Positions 8,625 to 17,088 of a stretch of 64,000 bases of DNA are shown here, in pieces; within the stretch, counting starts at the first letter, position 1, and each line of letters opens with the position of its first letter. This DNA is from JAIBAJ01 sp965284645 (lineage in GTDB: Bacteria; Bacteroidota; Bacteroidia; JAIBAJ01): assembly GCA_965284645.1 (NCBI GenBank), contig OZ260106.1, positions 558,001 to 622,000 on the forward strand. Reading direction: 5' to 3'. The notes beneath the pieces are model-generated. The model did not search any database. It saw only the letters and a list, made by a program, of their open reading frames with translations, and was not told the DNA's origin. The position numbers were made by a program, and so were the translations under genes.

Positions 8625-9751
8625 ACGCAATGTTTAAATAAGCGTTTAACATGGATTTCAGGTTCAAAAACCCGTTTATTTATGAGGTGTTGTACCCAAT
8701 AATCGGCCATTAAAGGTCCAAGTAAAAGGCCTTTGGTTCCCAAACCATTAAAAACACCTAATGTGGGGTGATTGGGATGAAAACCAACCAAAGGCCTTCT
8801 GTCTTTTGCGGCTGGTCTTATCCCAGCGGTTTGCTCCAGCACTTCGAAAGGGCCATCATATACTTTTTGAAACTTCTCCAAAATCTGATCTTTGGCCCAT
8901 TCGGTAGAATCTTGACTAAGGTCGTCCCAGCGGAAAGTAGAGCCGACCAAGTATTTATTTTCGCCAAAGGGAATGAGGTGCAATCCGGCGTAACCCACCT
9001 GTTCCATATCCAAATTTGGAATTGAAATCAGCAATTCTTCTCCTTTGGTTGGATTAAATGGTAAATGGCCGAACCAGGGGTTGTTGACCATTTGGCTGCC
9101 TTCGCAAAAGATTACTTTTTCAAATTTTTTCCCCTGATATTGTACGACTTCCTGTGACTCCAGGTTTGAATAATCAAATTTCTCTTGGAGGAGCACGCCC
9201 AATTCAAGGAACTTGGTTTGAAAGGATTGGATTAAAAGGGGGATATTTACCCAAGCAGAATGCTTAATGGTGGCGTAACCCAAGTGCGGGGTAAGTTTAG
9301 GATTTAAATTTTCGTAAACAACTGGTCCAAGCCACGATCCTTGCTCCTTTTGGCGTTGGGATTCCCAGGCTAAAATGTCATCTTGATGATAAAAAAGCTT
9401 ATGTATTAAGGTGTCTGGGAAATAGACCTTTTGTTGGAGGAAGGATTCAACCTCGTTGTAGGTAGCAGAAATGTAATCAGGGAAGAGTTCTTCCGACTTC
9501 CAGGTTGCGGTGAGTCGTTTAGGAACAATAGGGTTCATAAGACCTGCCGCAACAGTTGAAGCCGATTTGAAATGAAAGTTATCGATAATGCGAAATGAGA
9601 TTCCGTTTTTCCATAAGAAATAGCTTAACCAAGAACCAGCCAAACCTTGTCCAACGACTAGAACGGAGAAGGTTTCAGTGTCCTTTCCAGAACCCCCACC
9701 GTTAGAGTGGGGGAATTCGGGCGTATGGTTTATGGTAGAACGGAAATTCAC
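8621..9751 (-). CDS. FAD-dependent oxidoreductase of the DAO family (MnmC-C/glycine-oxidase-like)
   Basis: The N-terminal FAD motif VLVVGQGLAGSWLSYFLW is followed by MNPIVPKR and, near the C-terminus, QTAGIRPAAKDRRP and FNGLGTKGLLLGP. Together these are typical of D-amino-acid-oxidase-like proteins related to the MnmC oxidase domain. The start is uncertain. No ATG precedes the FAD motif, and the most upstream TTG (9769) lies inside a promoter box, so the GTG at 9751 is chosen, giving 376 residues. The first 30 codons are poorly conserved-looking and contain a 7-bp hairpin (9693-9713). It overlaps the next gene by four bases. Confidence 0.8.
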   Translation of the reverse strand: MNFRSTINHTPEFPHSNGGGSGKDTETFSVLVVGQGLAGSWLSYFLWKNGISFRIIDNFHFKSASTVAAGLMNPIVPKRLTATWKSEELFPDYISATYNEVESFLQQKVYFPDTLIHKLFYHQDDILAWESQRQKEQGSWLGPVVYENLNPKLTPHLGYATIKHSAWVNIPLLIQSFQTKFLELGVLLQEKFDYSNLESQEVVQYQGKKFEKVIFCEGSQMVNNPWFGHLPFNPTKGEELLISIPNLDMEQVGYAGLHLIPFGENKYLVGSTFRWDDLSQDSTEWAKDQILEKFQKVYDGPFEVLEQTAGIRPAAKDRRPLVGFHPNHPTLGVFNGLGTKGLLLGPLMADYWVQHLINKRVFEPEIHVKRLFKHCV

Positions 9752-9766
9752 TATTAATGCTTTTTG

Positions 9767-9795
9767 CAAAGGTAGGCTTAAGCTACCATGTGCAA
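9767..9795 (-). promoter_or_regulatory. Promoter of the FAD oxidoreductase (TTG / TAnnTTTG)
   Basis: On the minus strand TTG (9795-9793), 18 bases, then TACCTTTG (9774-9767). Spacing equals that of the ahcY promoter. It overlaps the end of the sigma-factor gene, so the oxidoreductase pair can be transcribed separately from sigma. Confidence 0.7.
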
Positions 9796-10362
9796 TTGGT
9801 GATCTTCCATCAATTTGCGAAGGTTAATCAAGGCATAGCGCATACGACCAAGAGCGGTGTTGATGCTAACATTGGTAACATCGGCAATTTCCTTGAAACT
9901 CATGTCGCTGTAGTGACGCATAATCAATACTTCCTGCTGGTTGTCGGGAAGTTGTTTGATAAGCATACGCAACAAATAGGCGTTACCTACTTGATTGATT
10001 TTATCTTCGATGGAGGTGTCGAGGGCCTGAATATGTTCCAAAGGGTCATATTTTTCATTGGCTCTTTCCATGATCATCTTTTTGTCTTTGCGCAAGGTGT
10101 CGATTACCAAGTTATGGGCAATCCGATACAGCCAAGGTAGGAAGCGTTCTTGTTCTTTGTATCGACCCGATTTGATTTGGTCGATAACTTTAATAAAGGT
10201 GTCTTGGAAAAGATCTTCAGCTTTTTGACGGTCTTTAACCATCGTATTGATATAGCTGAACAATTTGCGTTTGTGACGGTGCAACAACACTTCTAGGGCT
10301 TTTTCGCTGCCCTTAGCATAAAGGTGGACAAGTTGTTTGTCCGATAGGCCGTAACTTTGCAT
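9778..10362 (-). CDS. ECF-type RNA polymerase sigma factor
   Basis: A 194-residue sigma-70 family protein with only regions 2 and 4. Region 2 carries AEDLFQDTFIKVI and FLPWLYRIAHNLVIDTLRK (about residues 47-90). Region 4 carries LPDNQQEVLIMRHYSDMSF and the helix-turn-helix KEIADVTNVSINTALGRMR (about 139-180). No anti-sigma gene is adjacent, which separates it from the transmembrane-signalling ECF pairs. The start is firmly fixed by a full Shine-Dalgarno (AGGAGGT) five bases upstream of the ATG, unusual here because nearly all other genes in the window lack one. The regulon is unknown. Confidence 0.92.
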   Translation of the reverse strand: MQSYGLSDKQLVHLYAKGSEKALEVLLHRHKRKLFSYINTMVKDRQKAEDLFQDTFIKVIDQIKSGRYKEQERFLPWLYRIAHNLVIDTLRKDKKMIMERANEKYDPLEHIQALDTSIEDKINQVGNAYLLRMLIKQLPDNQQEVLIMRHYSDMSFKEIADVTNVSINTALGRMRYALINLRKLMEDHQLHMVA

Positions 10363-10366
10363 GGTG

Positions 10367-10430
10367 ACCTCCTGTTTTTAATGGTTAATTAAACAAATAC
10401 AAAGTATACGTATGCTTATGGTGCCTCCTT
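10367..10430 (-). promoter_or_regulatory. Strong Shine-Dalgarno and duplicate upstream site of the sigma gene
   Basis: On the minus strand AGGAGGT (10373-10367) stands four bases before the ATG at 10362. A second AAGGAGG (10430-10424), also followed by CACCAT, lies about 57 bases further upstream. Bacteroidota ribosomes usually do not use Shine-Dalgarno pairing, so this leader is an exception and may be regulated at translation. Confidence 0.7.
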
Positions 10431-10691
10431 TTTTGGGTTGGTTAATACAAATGCAAGGCCACAAAATGGCTTACAATGGTTTAATAAAATTTAGCGTAAA
10501 ATTGACCGATAAAAGTGATTAAAGTAGAAATCTATCCCAGGTCGAAATTTTTGAATTGTAGAGCAAATGTAAACACAATTCTTAATATTTCAAAAAAAAC
10601 TTCACATACCATTAAACTTTTTTTCGGATATAACTTCTAATCCGGCCATAAATTTCGAGGAAAACTTCTTACAAAACCCCTGTTTACGGCC
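10374..10691. other. Gene-free stretch between murI and the sigma gene
   Basis: About 320 bases of AT-rich sequence holding the sigma-gene leader and presumably its promoter. A possible box ATACTTTG near 10400 on the minus strand is off-consensus. No coding frame, repeat or terminator is recognised. Confidence 0.4.
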
Positions 10692-11549
10692 TTATTCGTC
10701 CTTCCAAAGTCGAATCTCTTTTAAGTTTATTTTCTCATCAAAGAAGTATCGAGCGCTTTCTTCAAATCCTTTAGTAAAGTCTGAAACACAAAACTCTTTT
10801 GTTCCAAGACTTAAGTTTTCGTTCAGCAACCCTTTTTCCTTGAGGGTTTCGGCCACTGCTTTTGCCACAATTTCTGAGGTGTCGAGTACTTGAACCTTCT
10901 TTTTATAGAAGCTATCAATTTCAGGTCTGATCAAGGGATAATGGGTGCATCCCAAAACCAAGGCCTGGATATTGGCCAAAGGTTTTTTCTCCAAATACGA
11001 GTTAATGATGGTTTTACTGATTTTGTTATTGAAAAAACCTTCTTCAATCATGGGAGCGAGCAAAGGTGTTGCCAATTGTGCCACATCAATCGTTTTATCG
11101 GCTTTGGCCAATTTGTTTACATAAATTCTGGAATTGACGGTTCCCTTGGTTCCTATGATACCAACCCGTTTGCCTTTAAAGTGTTGGGAGAGGTAGGCAA
11201 CAGCAGGGTCAACTACATTGATTACCGGAATGGAGCTCCCGGCAATATCTTTAGCGGTTTGAAATCCCAACGCAGAAGCTGTATTACAAGCAATAACAAT
11301 GGCCTTGCAGTTTTGTTCGGTTAAGTAGTGGGTAATTTTGGCCGAATAATGTCGTATGCTTTCTGGAGATTTATCACCATAGGGTAAATGAGCGGTATCG
11401 CCGAAATAGATGATGCTTTCGTGGGGTAACAATTTACAGATTGCATTTGCCACAGTCAATCCACCGATTCCAGAATCAAAAATTCCAATCGGGTGCTGGT
11501 TTTTTCTCGAGTTTTTGGAAGCCAAAGCCAATTTAAATTGAGCTTGCAA
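10692..11549 (-). CDS. murI: Glutamate racemase
   Basis: A protein of about 285 residues that interconverts L- and D-glutamate, supplying D-glutamate for peptidoglycan. The N-terminal IGIFDSGIGGLTV motif (catalytic-region Asp/Ser), the first catalytic Cys in IACNTASALG, and the second in LGCTHYPLIRPE are all present, so the enzyme looks intact. There is no ATG upstream of the conserved IGIFDSG region; the most upstream usable codon is TTG at 11549, and a shorter TTG start is possible. Transcribed alone toward the sigma gene. Confidence 0.93.
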   Translation of the reverse strand: MQAQFKLALASKNSRKNQHPIGIFDSGIGGLTVANAICKLLPHESIIYFGDTAHLPYGDKSPESIRHYSAKITHYLTEQNCKAIVIACNTASALGFQTAKDIAGSSIPVINVVDPAVAYLSQHFKGKRVGIIGTKGTVNSRIYVNKLAKADKTIDVAQLATPLLAPMIEEGFFNNKISKTIINSYLEKKPLANIQALVLGCTHYPLIRPEIDSFYKKKVQVLDTSEIVAKAVAETLKEKGLLNENLSLGTKEFCVSDFTKGFEESARYFFDEKINLKEIRLWKDE

Positions 11550-11674
11550 GGTAATAGCAATCCCTTTAAATATTACACCTTGGGCTCATTCAAACCAAAA
11601 TCGCGGCCAAAATTGGTAAATTGCTCTTTTTTTTCATCTTTGCCAGTTGAAACGCAAAGTTTCCCAGTCCAACA

Positions 11675-12562
11675 ATGAAAAACCTGCGCATTATTCTCCT
11701 CCTTTTGGTGTCATCCACATCGTTTGCCCAGTCATTTGAGATGTATAAGGGCGATACTGTTAACCGAAAAGATGCTCAAGACCAACGTCAAGGACATTGG
11801 GTTGTTTTGAATAAAGCCAATTCAAACCCTGGCTATGCTGAGGGGCAATTGGTGGAAGAAGGTGAATACTTTAACAATAAAAAAGTAGGTGTTTGGAAGA
11901 AGTTTTATCCAAATAGCAAATTGAAAGGCGAAATCACTTTTGCCAATAACCAACCCAATGGCCCGGCCAAATTTTATTACGATAATGGTCGTTTACAAGA
12001 GGAAGGGAATTGGAAGGATAGAAAATGGGTAGGCAACTATAAGTATTACCACGAAAACGGGGTATTGTTTTATGATTGGCAGTTTAATTCGGATGGAAAA
12101 AGGGAAGGGCCACAAAAATATTATTATGCCAATGGAAATCCCATGTATGAAGGCGATTGGAGAGATGGAAAGGAGAGCGGTATTTTAAAGGAGTATTATG
12201 AAAACGGATCTATGAAGGCTGAGAAATACTTCAATGATGGAAAAATTGACCCAGGCAATACTAAGAACTACGACCTAGGCAATCCGGTGGATCGTCCGAA
12301 AGCACCTGTTGGTCCGATGTTGGTTGAAGCCAAAAAGGAAGAACCTCCAAAAGAATTGGGTGCGATTCCTGATGGACAATTTACTACTTACTACAAGGGT
12401 GATAAAAATAAAATAGAGAAGGAAGGTACGTTTAAAAACAAGGTACTTGTAGAAGGGAAGCATAATGTTTATGATGCCACAGGAAAACTACTCAAAACCC
12501 TTTATATTAAAGGTGGGAAAGTTTTTGAAACCAAACTTGCTGGCGCAGGAGGAACAAAGTAA
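11675..12562 (+). CDS. Secreted MORN-repeat protein (YwqK-like)
   Basis: A 295-residue protein with a signal peptide (MKNLRIILLLLVSSTSFAQ, cleavage near residue 19). It has at least six MORN-type repeats of the form NG..EGxWKDxKxxGxxKYYxxNG between about residues 45 and 175, then a linker with PKAPVGP and a further beta-rich unit. Such repeats form extended beta hairpins on envelope or secreted proteins; database names such as YwqK antitoxin are carried over from homology and are not evidence of a toxin system here. A near-consensus promoter box (CATCTTTG, 11635-11642) is 33 bases upstream. Function unknown. Confidence 0.75.
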   Translation: MKNLRIILLLLVSSTSFAQSFEMYKGDTVNRKDAQDQRQGHWVVLNKANSNPGYAEGQLVEEGEYFNNKKVGVWKKFYPNSKLKGEITFANNQPNGPAKFYYDNGRLQEEGNWKDRKWVGNYKYYHENGVLFYDWQFNSDGKREGPQKYYYANGNPMYEGDWRDGKESGILKEYYENGSMKAEKYFNDGKIDPGNTKNYDLGNPVDRPKAPVGPMLVEAKKEEPPKELGAIPDGQFTTYYKGDKNKIEKEGTFKNKVLVEGKHNVYDATGKLLKTLYIKGGKVFETKLAGAGGTK

Positions 12563-12580
12563 GTTCTTCCTAATCAAGGG

Positions 12581-13420
12581 ATGAGTTGGGTTAGAAAGGG
12601 TATCAATTATTTGATTTTCGGGAATCTGTTTATTGCTGTTGTGGCGGTTGTCATGGCGGAGACAAGCTATTCTATCTTTTATTTTCCTTCTAATGCGTTG
12701 TTGTTGTTGTTTGTTTTTTTTGGAACACTTTGTAGTTATTCCTTGCATTGGTTTTTGTCGGGAGAAACCCTAGTTGGCCGAGAACGGGAAGCTTGGACCT
12801 TGGCCCATAAGCAATTTTTATTAGGGACTTTTTTTCTTTCCGCCCCAGCATGCTTGTATTTGTTCTTTCAATTGGATTTTCGTTCCCAATTGTATGCCTG
12901 TGGTTTAGGTTTGGCGACCTTTTTATATACGGCTCCTAAAATTCCCTTTCAGCCCTTTGTAATCCTTCGAAAAATAGCCATTGGTAAAACTGTTTATCTG
13001 GCTTTGGTTTGGACCTTAACTACCATTTTTCTTCCGCTTGCCGAATGGGAAATGGAAGAATCACCTGAAGTTTGGTTGTTTTTTCTCAATCGTCTAGCCT
13101 TGATCCTACCCATTTGTATTTTATTCGATAGTAAGGATAAGGAATCGGACCTTCAGCAAGGATTAAAGAATATCGTTTATTCGCTCACCTGGAAACAAAC
13201 AAAAGTAGTAGTATTGTTTTGCCTACTGGTGTTCTTTCTCAGTGCTTGGGCCTTTGTATGGGAAGATTTTGAATGGCGAAGTTTTTTGCAATTGGCAGGT
13301 CCCGGCCTGGGTTTAGCCTTGCTATTACCCATTCACCAACAAAAGCCTTCCGACTATTATTATTACTTCTGGTTAGATGGATTGATGATGGGAACAGGCT
13401 TATTGCATTGGTTGCTTTGA
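12581..13420 (+). CDS. Polytopic membrane protein, UbiA-prenyltransferase-like
   Basis: A 279-residue protein with about eight hydrophobic helices. The segment ILFDSKDKESDLQQGLKN, near residue 185, resembles the second Asp-rich motif of UbiA-type prenyltransferases, and FLYTAPKIPFQP resembles the conserved cytosolic loop after the third or fourth helix. The first Asp-rich motif (NDxxDxxxD) is not seen: its expected place has LCSYSLHWFLSGE. The protein may therefore be a divergent or inactive family member. It starts 19 bases after the MORN gene and converges with the next gene. Confidence 0.6.
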   Translation: MSWVRKGINYLIFGNLFIAVVAVVMAETSYSIFYFPSNALLLLFVFFGTLCSYSLHWFLSGETLVGREREAWTLAHKQFLLGTFFLSAPACLYLFFQLDFRSQLYACGLGLATFLYTAPKIPFQPFVILRKIAIGKTVYLALVWTLTTIFLPLAEWEMEESPEVWLFFLNRLALILPICILFDSKDKESDLQQGLKNIVYSLTWKQTKVVVLFCLLVFFLSAWAFVWEDFEWRSFLQLAGPGLGLALLLPIHQQKPSDYYYYFWLDGLMMGTGLLHWLL

Positions 13421-13444
13421 TCTCAAGAAACCCAATGCCCTGGC

Positions 13445-15043
13445 TTATTTCCTTTCTAACACCAAGGCTTTAGAAACAGTAGCTGTTGACCCTGCTTCTT
13501 TTGGAAGATAAACCTTTATAGAATTGTCGACGAAACCAGCAGCGGCATATTGAACCGTATAGTCTTTATCGCCTTCCAAGGTTAAAAAGTAATTTCCCTC
13601 CTCGTCTGATTCGCCGGTGGCCACTTCTTTGCCATCCGCATTCAAAACCTTAATAGTCGCACCGTAGATTGTATTAGCATCCTTGTCGATTACAGTTCCT
13701 TTTAGGATAGAAAGGCCGTTTGTGGCTTGTGCTTTGAAATCGGTGGAGCCCATAATATTGTGAGCACTTAGATCTACTTGGAAGATATCGAAACCACCCA
13801 AGGTCCCTTCTCTTTTTGAAACGAAATACCCCTTTTTGCCATCGGTAGCAAGCACAAAATCTACTTCATCTCCGGTAGTATTGATAGGGTAGCCAAGGTT
13901 TTCGGGGCTGCTCCATTCGGTACCATCAAAGCTCGTTTTGAAAATGTCGTATCCACCCATGGAATTCGATCTTTTAGAGCTAAAGAACAAGGTTTTACCA
14001 TCAGGGTGAAGGAAAACCCCCACTTCATCTTCGGTGGAATTTACTTTAGGACCAAGGTTTTCAGGCTTTCCCCAGCCATCTCGTCCTTCTTTTTTGGACA
14101 TATAAATATCGCCATTACCGAAGCCATCTTTTCTTTCGCTAACGAAGTACATGGTTTTTCCATCGGGGCTTAGGCAGGCGTAGCTTTCCCAATAGGGAGA
14201 ATTGATCGTTTTGGGGAAAGCTGTGGGCGCACTCCATTTCCCGCCTTTATTGGCTTTGCTTTGGAAAATATCCCCACCGTTTTCGTTTTTGTAGCTCAAA
14301 ATTCTTTTACCATCAGCCGTGATACTGAAAGCGGCATCGTGACCATCCGTATTTAGGGCACCGATAACAGGTTCAACTTTATCCCATTCTCTGGTTGTAT
14401 CGTTGAAGTGTGTGATAAAAATATCTTCAAAAAACTCGCCATCATTGGGGTCTTTCTTGGCATTTTTTCCATCGCCTCTGCGGCTGGTAAGAATCATGGT
14501 TTTACCATCGGCGGTAAAGGAAGGGTGGTAATCGTTGTGGTCTGAATTAATTTTTTCACCCATATTTGTTATACGCACCTGAACGGGGTGTTTGATTAAT
14601 TCAAGGGCTGTTTGGCATTGTTTTTTGTAAAAAATGGCTTGTTCGGCATCCGATTTTTCGACCCCTTTTACATTGTAAAAACTCTCATAGGCTTTAATGG
14701 CCTCTTCCTGACGATCAGCCTCTTGGTATGCTTTTCCTAGGAAGAGGTAAAGCATTTTGTCAATTTTATCGTTGTTGGTGCGAGCTTTTTCAAGATAAGG
14801 AATGGCACCCGTTTGGTCGTTTAGCATGATTTTGCATTCCGCGATTCGGAAGTTCAATTCAGCATCTTCTTGAAACTGGTTGTACATATCCTGATAAATT
14901 TTCAAGGCAGCGGTATAATCCTGTTCATTGAATTTTAGCCTAGCCTTGGTCATTTTTATTTTATCCGGACCATCGGGCATAGCAAACGTTTCAATTATGA
15001 AAAGACTTAAAAAGAGAAAGAGTAGGGTTTTTAGCTTAGGCAT
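13445..15043 (-). CDS. TPR / PD40 beta-propeller / CarboxypepD_reg envelope protein (PorE-like, no OmpA domain)
   Basis: A 532-residue exported protein. Order of parts: signal peptide (MPKLKTLLFLFLSLFIIETFA), TPR region (about 35-140), five to six WD40-like PD40 blades (about 160-425, with repeated HPDGKTLFFSSKR, SPDGKTMYFVSER and TADGKTMILTSRR), and a carboxypeptidase-regulatory-like domain at the end (KGTVIDKDANTIYGATIKV). This matches the layout of T9SS protein PorE and relatives, except that the C-terminal OmpA-like peptidoglycan-binding domain is absent. The ATG at 15043 is preferred over the upstream TTG. Role likely in the periplasm or on the outer membrane; partner unknown. Confidence 0.8.
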   Translation of the reverse strand: MPKLKTLLFLFLSLFIIETFAMPDGPDKIKMTKARLKFNEQDYTAALKIYQDMYNQFQEDAELNFRIAECKIMLNDQTGAIPYLEKARTNNDKIDKMLYLFLGKAYQEADRQEEAIKAYESFYNVKGVEKSDAEQAIFYKKQCQTALELIKHPVQVRITNMGEKINSDHNDYHPSFTADGKTMILTSRRGDGKNAKKDPNDGEFFEDIFITHFNDTTREWDKVEPVIGALNTDGHDAAFSITADGKRILSYKNENGGDIFQSKANKGGKWSAPTAFPKTINSPYWESYACLSPDGKTMYFVSERKDGFGNGDIYMSKKEGRDGWGKPENLGPKVNSTEDEVGVFLHPDGKTLFFSSKRSNSMGGYDIFKTSFDGTEWSSPENLGYPINTTGDEVDFVLATDGKKGYFVSKREGTLGGFDIFQVDLSAHNIMGSTDFKAQATNGLSILKGTVIDKDANTIYGATIKVLNADGKEVATGESDEEGNYFLTLEGDKDYTVQYAAAGFVDNSIKVYLPKEAGSTATVSKALVLERK

Positions 15044-15167
15044 TTGCGACAAATCGTAAGAAAAAGCTAAAGTAAGGTTAGATTTGGAATCTTAGCGTTT
15101 GTGGAAAAAAAATGTAGTTGAAAAACCATAATTCACCCGAATAGACATTCGAGCAAGGCAAAACGGC

Positions 15168-16649
15168 TTATAATTCTTTCCGGAGACGGGCAACCGGTAT
15201 TCCGAGTTGTTCTCTGTATTTAGCAACGGTTCGGCGGGCGATATTGTATCCTTTGGCTTGTAAAATTAGGCAGAGTTTATCGTCGGCCAAAGGGTTGTGT
15301 TTGTCTTCTGCGTTGATACTATCTTCCAGAATTTTCTTCACTTCTCGGCTTGAAACCTCTTCACCGCTGTCGGTGCTAAGGCTTTCGGAGAAGAAATATT
15401 TGAGGGGATAGGTGCCAAAATGGGTTTGGACGTACTTGCTATTGGCTACTCTGGAGATGGTAGAAATATCCAATCCTACCAGATCGGCAATATCTTTCAG
15501 GATCATCGGCTTCATTTTGGTCTCGTCGCCTTCCTGAAAGTATTCCCATTGGTAATTAATGATGGCTTGCATGGTTCCCATTAAGGTGTTTTCCCTTTGC
15601 TTGATAGCATCAATGAACCATTTGGCGCCATCTATTTTTTGTTTAACAAAGGCAACCGCCTCCTTTTTCTGTTTATCGTTTAGTTTTTTATTCTTGCCAT
15701 ATTCCCGAAGCATTTCCACATAGGCCTTGCTCACACGAAGTTCGGGGGCATTTCGGCTATTCATGCTTAGCTCGAGTTCGCCATCGGTTTCGGTGAGGTA
15801 AAAGTCGGGAATAATATCTTGTACCGACTTGCTCACTTCGCTTACAGAGCCGCCTGGTTTAGGATTCAGGTGAAGAATTTCGTTGACGGCTGCTTTCAGC
15901 TCCTCCTCACTTAGTTCGAGTTTTTTGCCGATTTTATCGAAATGTCGTTTAGAAAACTCGTCAAATTCTTCCTCTAAAATTTCGAGCGCATGTCGAACTG
16001 TTTTTTTGAGTGGTTTGCGTTTCAGTTGAATGACCAAACATTCTTGTAAATTTCGTGCACCTACACCGGGAGGATCCAGTTCTTGTACTTCCTTCAGCAC
16101 TTTTTCGATTTCCTTTTCGCTACAATCGATGTTTTGGGAAAAGGCTAGGTCGTCGGCGAGTGCATACAATTCTCTGCGCATATAGCCATCGTCGTCGATA
16201 TTCCCGATGATGGTCAAGGCTATTTCGTTTTCTTTTTCGGAGAGGTTACGCAGACCGATTTGGGAGGTTAGGTATTCCTGAAAACCAGTTCCACCGGCAT
16301 AAGGAATTTCTTTTCTTTCCTCATCGGGGGAAGTATTATTGGCATAGAGTTTATAGTCTGGAATTTCATCGTCGTCGAGGTAGGGATCCATATCGAAATC
16401 TTCCCTTTCTTGGTCTTCATGATCGCCGAGGTCGTCTTGGCTGGCAAACTCTTCAGGGGCCTCATCGTTGAGGTTAGAATCGTCCATGGGGTTTTCGTCC
16501 ATCCCTTCTTCGAGGGCTGGGTTTACTTCCAGTTCTTCTTTGATACGTTGTTCGAGCTCCATAACGGGTACTTGCAGCATTTTCATGAGCTGAATTTGCT
16601 GAGGGCTGAGCTTTTGTTGAAGCTTAAGGACCTGTCGTTGGGATAACAT
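15168..16649 (-). CDS. rpoN: RNA polymerase sigma-54 factor
   Basis: A 493-residue sigma factor that requires AAA+ activator ATPases to open promoters. Region I is Gln/Leu-rich (KLQQKLSPQQIQLMKMLQ, residues about 9-26). A long acidic region II follows (about 45-110). The core-binding domain has LDPPGVGARNLQECL, and the helix-turn-helix and RpoN box (ARRTVAKYREQLGIPVAR) end the protein. Length is typical for Bacteroidota RpoN. No activator gene is nearby. The gene stands alone, with repeat element B upstream. Confidence 0.97.
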   Translation of the reverse strand: MLSQRQVLKLQQKLSPQQIQLMKMLQVPVMELEQRIKEELEVNPALEEGMDENPMDDSNLNDEAPEEFASQDDLGDHEDQEREDFDMDPYLDDDEIPDYKLYANNTSPDEERKEIPYAGGTGFQEYLTSQIGLRNLSEKENEIALTIIGNIDDDGYMRRELYALADDLAFSQNIDCSEKEIEKVLKEVQELDPPGVGARNLQECLVIQLKRKPLKKTVRHALEILEEEFDEFSKRHFDKIGKKLELSEEELKAAVNEILHLNPKPGGSVSEVSKSVQDIIPDFYLTETDGELELSMNSRNAPELRVSKAYVEMLREYGKNKKLNDKQKKEAVAFVKQKIDGAKWFIDAIKQRENTLMGTMQAIINYQWEYFQEGDETKMKPMILKDIADLVGLDISTISRVANSKYVQTHFGTYPLKYFFSESLSTDSGEEVSSREVKKILEDSINAEDKHNPLADDKLCLILQAKGYNIARRTVAKYREQLGIPVARLRKEL

Positions 16650-16796
16650 AACAGGTGCAAAGTAAGCGAAGGTTTGAATAGGTATGGTGAAAAAATGGAT
16701 GTGTGAGCTTAAATACCTCTAAATCATGTATCAAGCATCAAAAAAAAAAAGTTCAACACCAACAGTATAATTAAGGCTACCGCTGTTTAGTATCCA

Positions 16797-16942
16797 GTCC
16801 GGGTAGGGATTGCAACGAAAAGCCCACAGGCCAGACGCAGCGCTAGCGTAGGCTGGACGAGGACTTGCAGTGAAAAGCCCGACCATTCGCCTAGTACACA
16901 GCTTAGATTTTGCTCCAAGGAAAAGGGCGAATGGGACCCGCC
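16797..16942 (+). repeat. GC-rich structured repeat, copy B
   Basis: A diverged copy of the GC-rich element, lacking the usual GCACGGAGGC opening but keeping GGACTTGCAGTG, GCCCGACC and the terminal hairpin. Arms are CCATTCGCC (16883-16891) and GGCGAATGG (16926-16934), perfectly paired, followed by ACCCGCC. An internal GCCAG/CTGGA pair and an AGCGCTAGCGT inverted repeat suggest further structure. Confidence 0.7.
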
Positions 16943-17066
16943 AAAAAACCGGCCTATTAACTCAGAAAGCACCTTTATTGTTGGTTAATTTCCTGGTTTA
17001 TCGACAAGGCTTTTCACTTTCACAAAAGTTTGCAATTTCTCATTAGGCTTCATCGTTTACAATGCC

Positions 17067-17074
17067 TAGGTTTG
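17067..17074 (+). promoter_or_regulatory. -7 promoter box of the OYE gene
   Basis: TAGGTTTG matches TAnnTTTG and lies 14 bases before the ATG at 17089. It falls inside the longer open frame that begins at 17062, which argues for the downstream start. No clear -33 TTG is seen at the usual distance. Confidence 0.5.
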
Positions 17075-17088
17075 CACCCCGAAAGAAT

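Larger units (their letters stand above)
16650..17088. other. Gene-free stretch upstream of rpoN and the OYE gene
   Basis: About 440 bases between two divergent genes. It holds a poly-A tract (16740-16750), GC-rich repeat copy B (16797-16942) and the OYE promoter box (17067-17074). No coding frame is supported. Confidence 0.5.
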
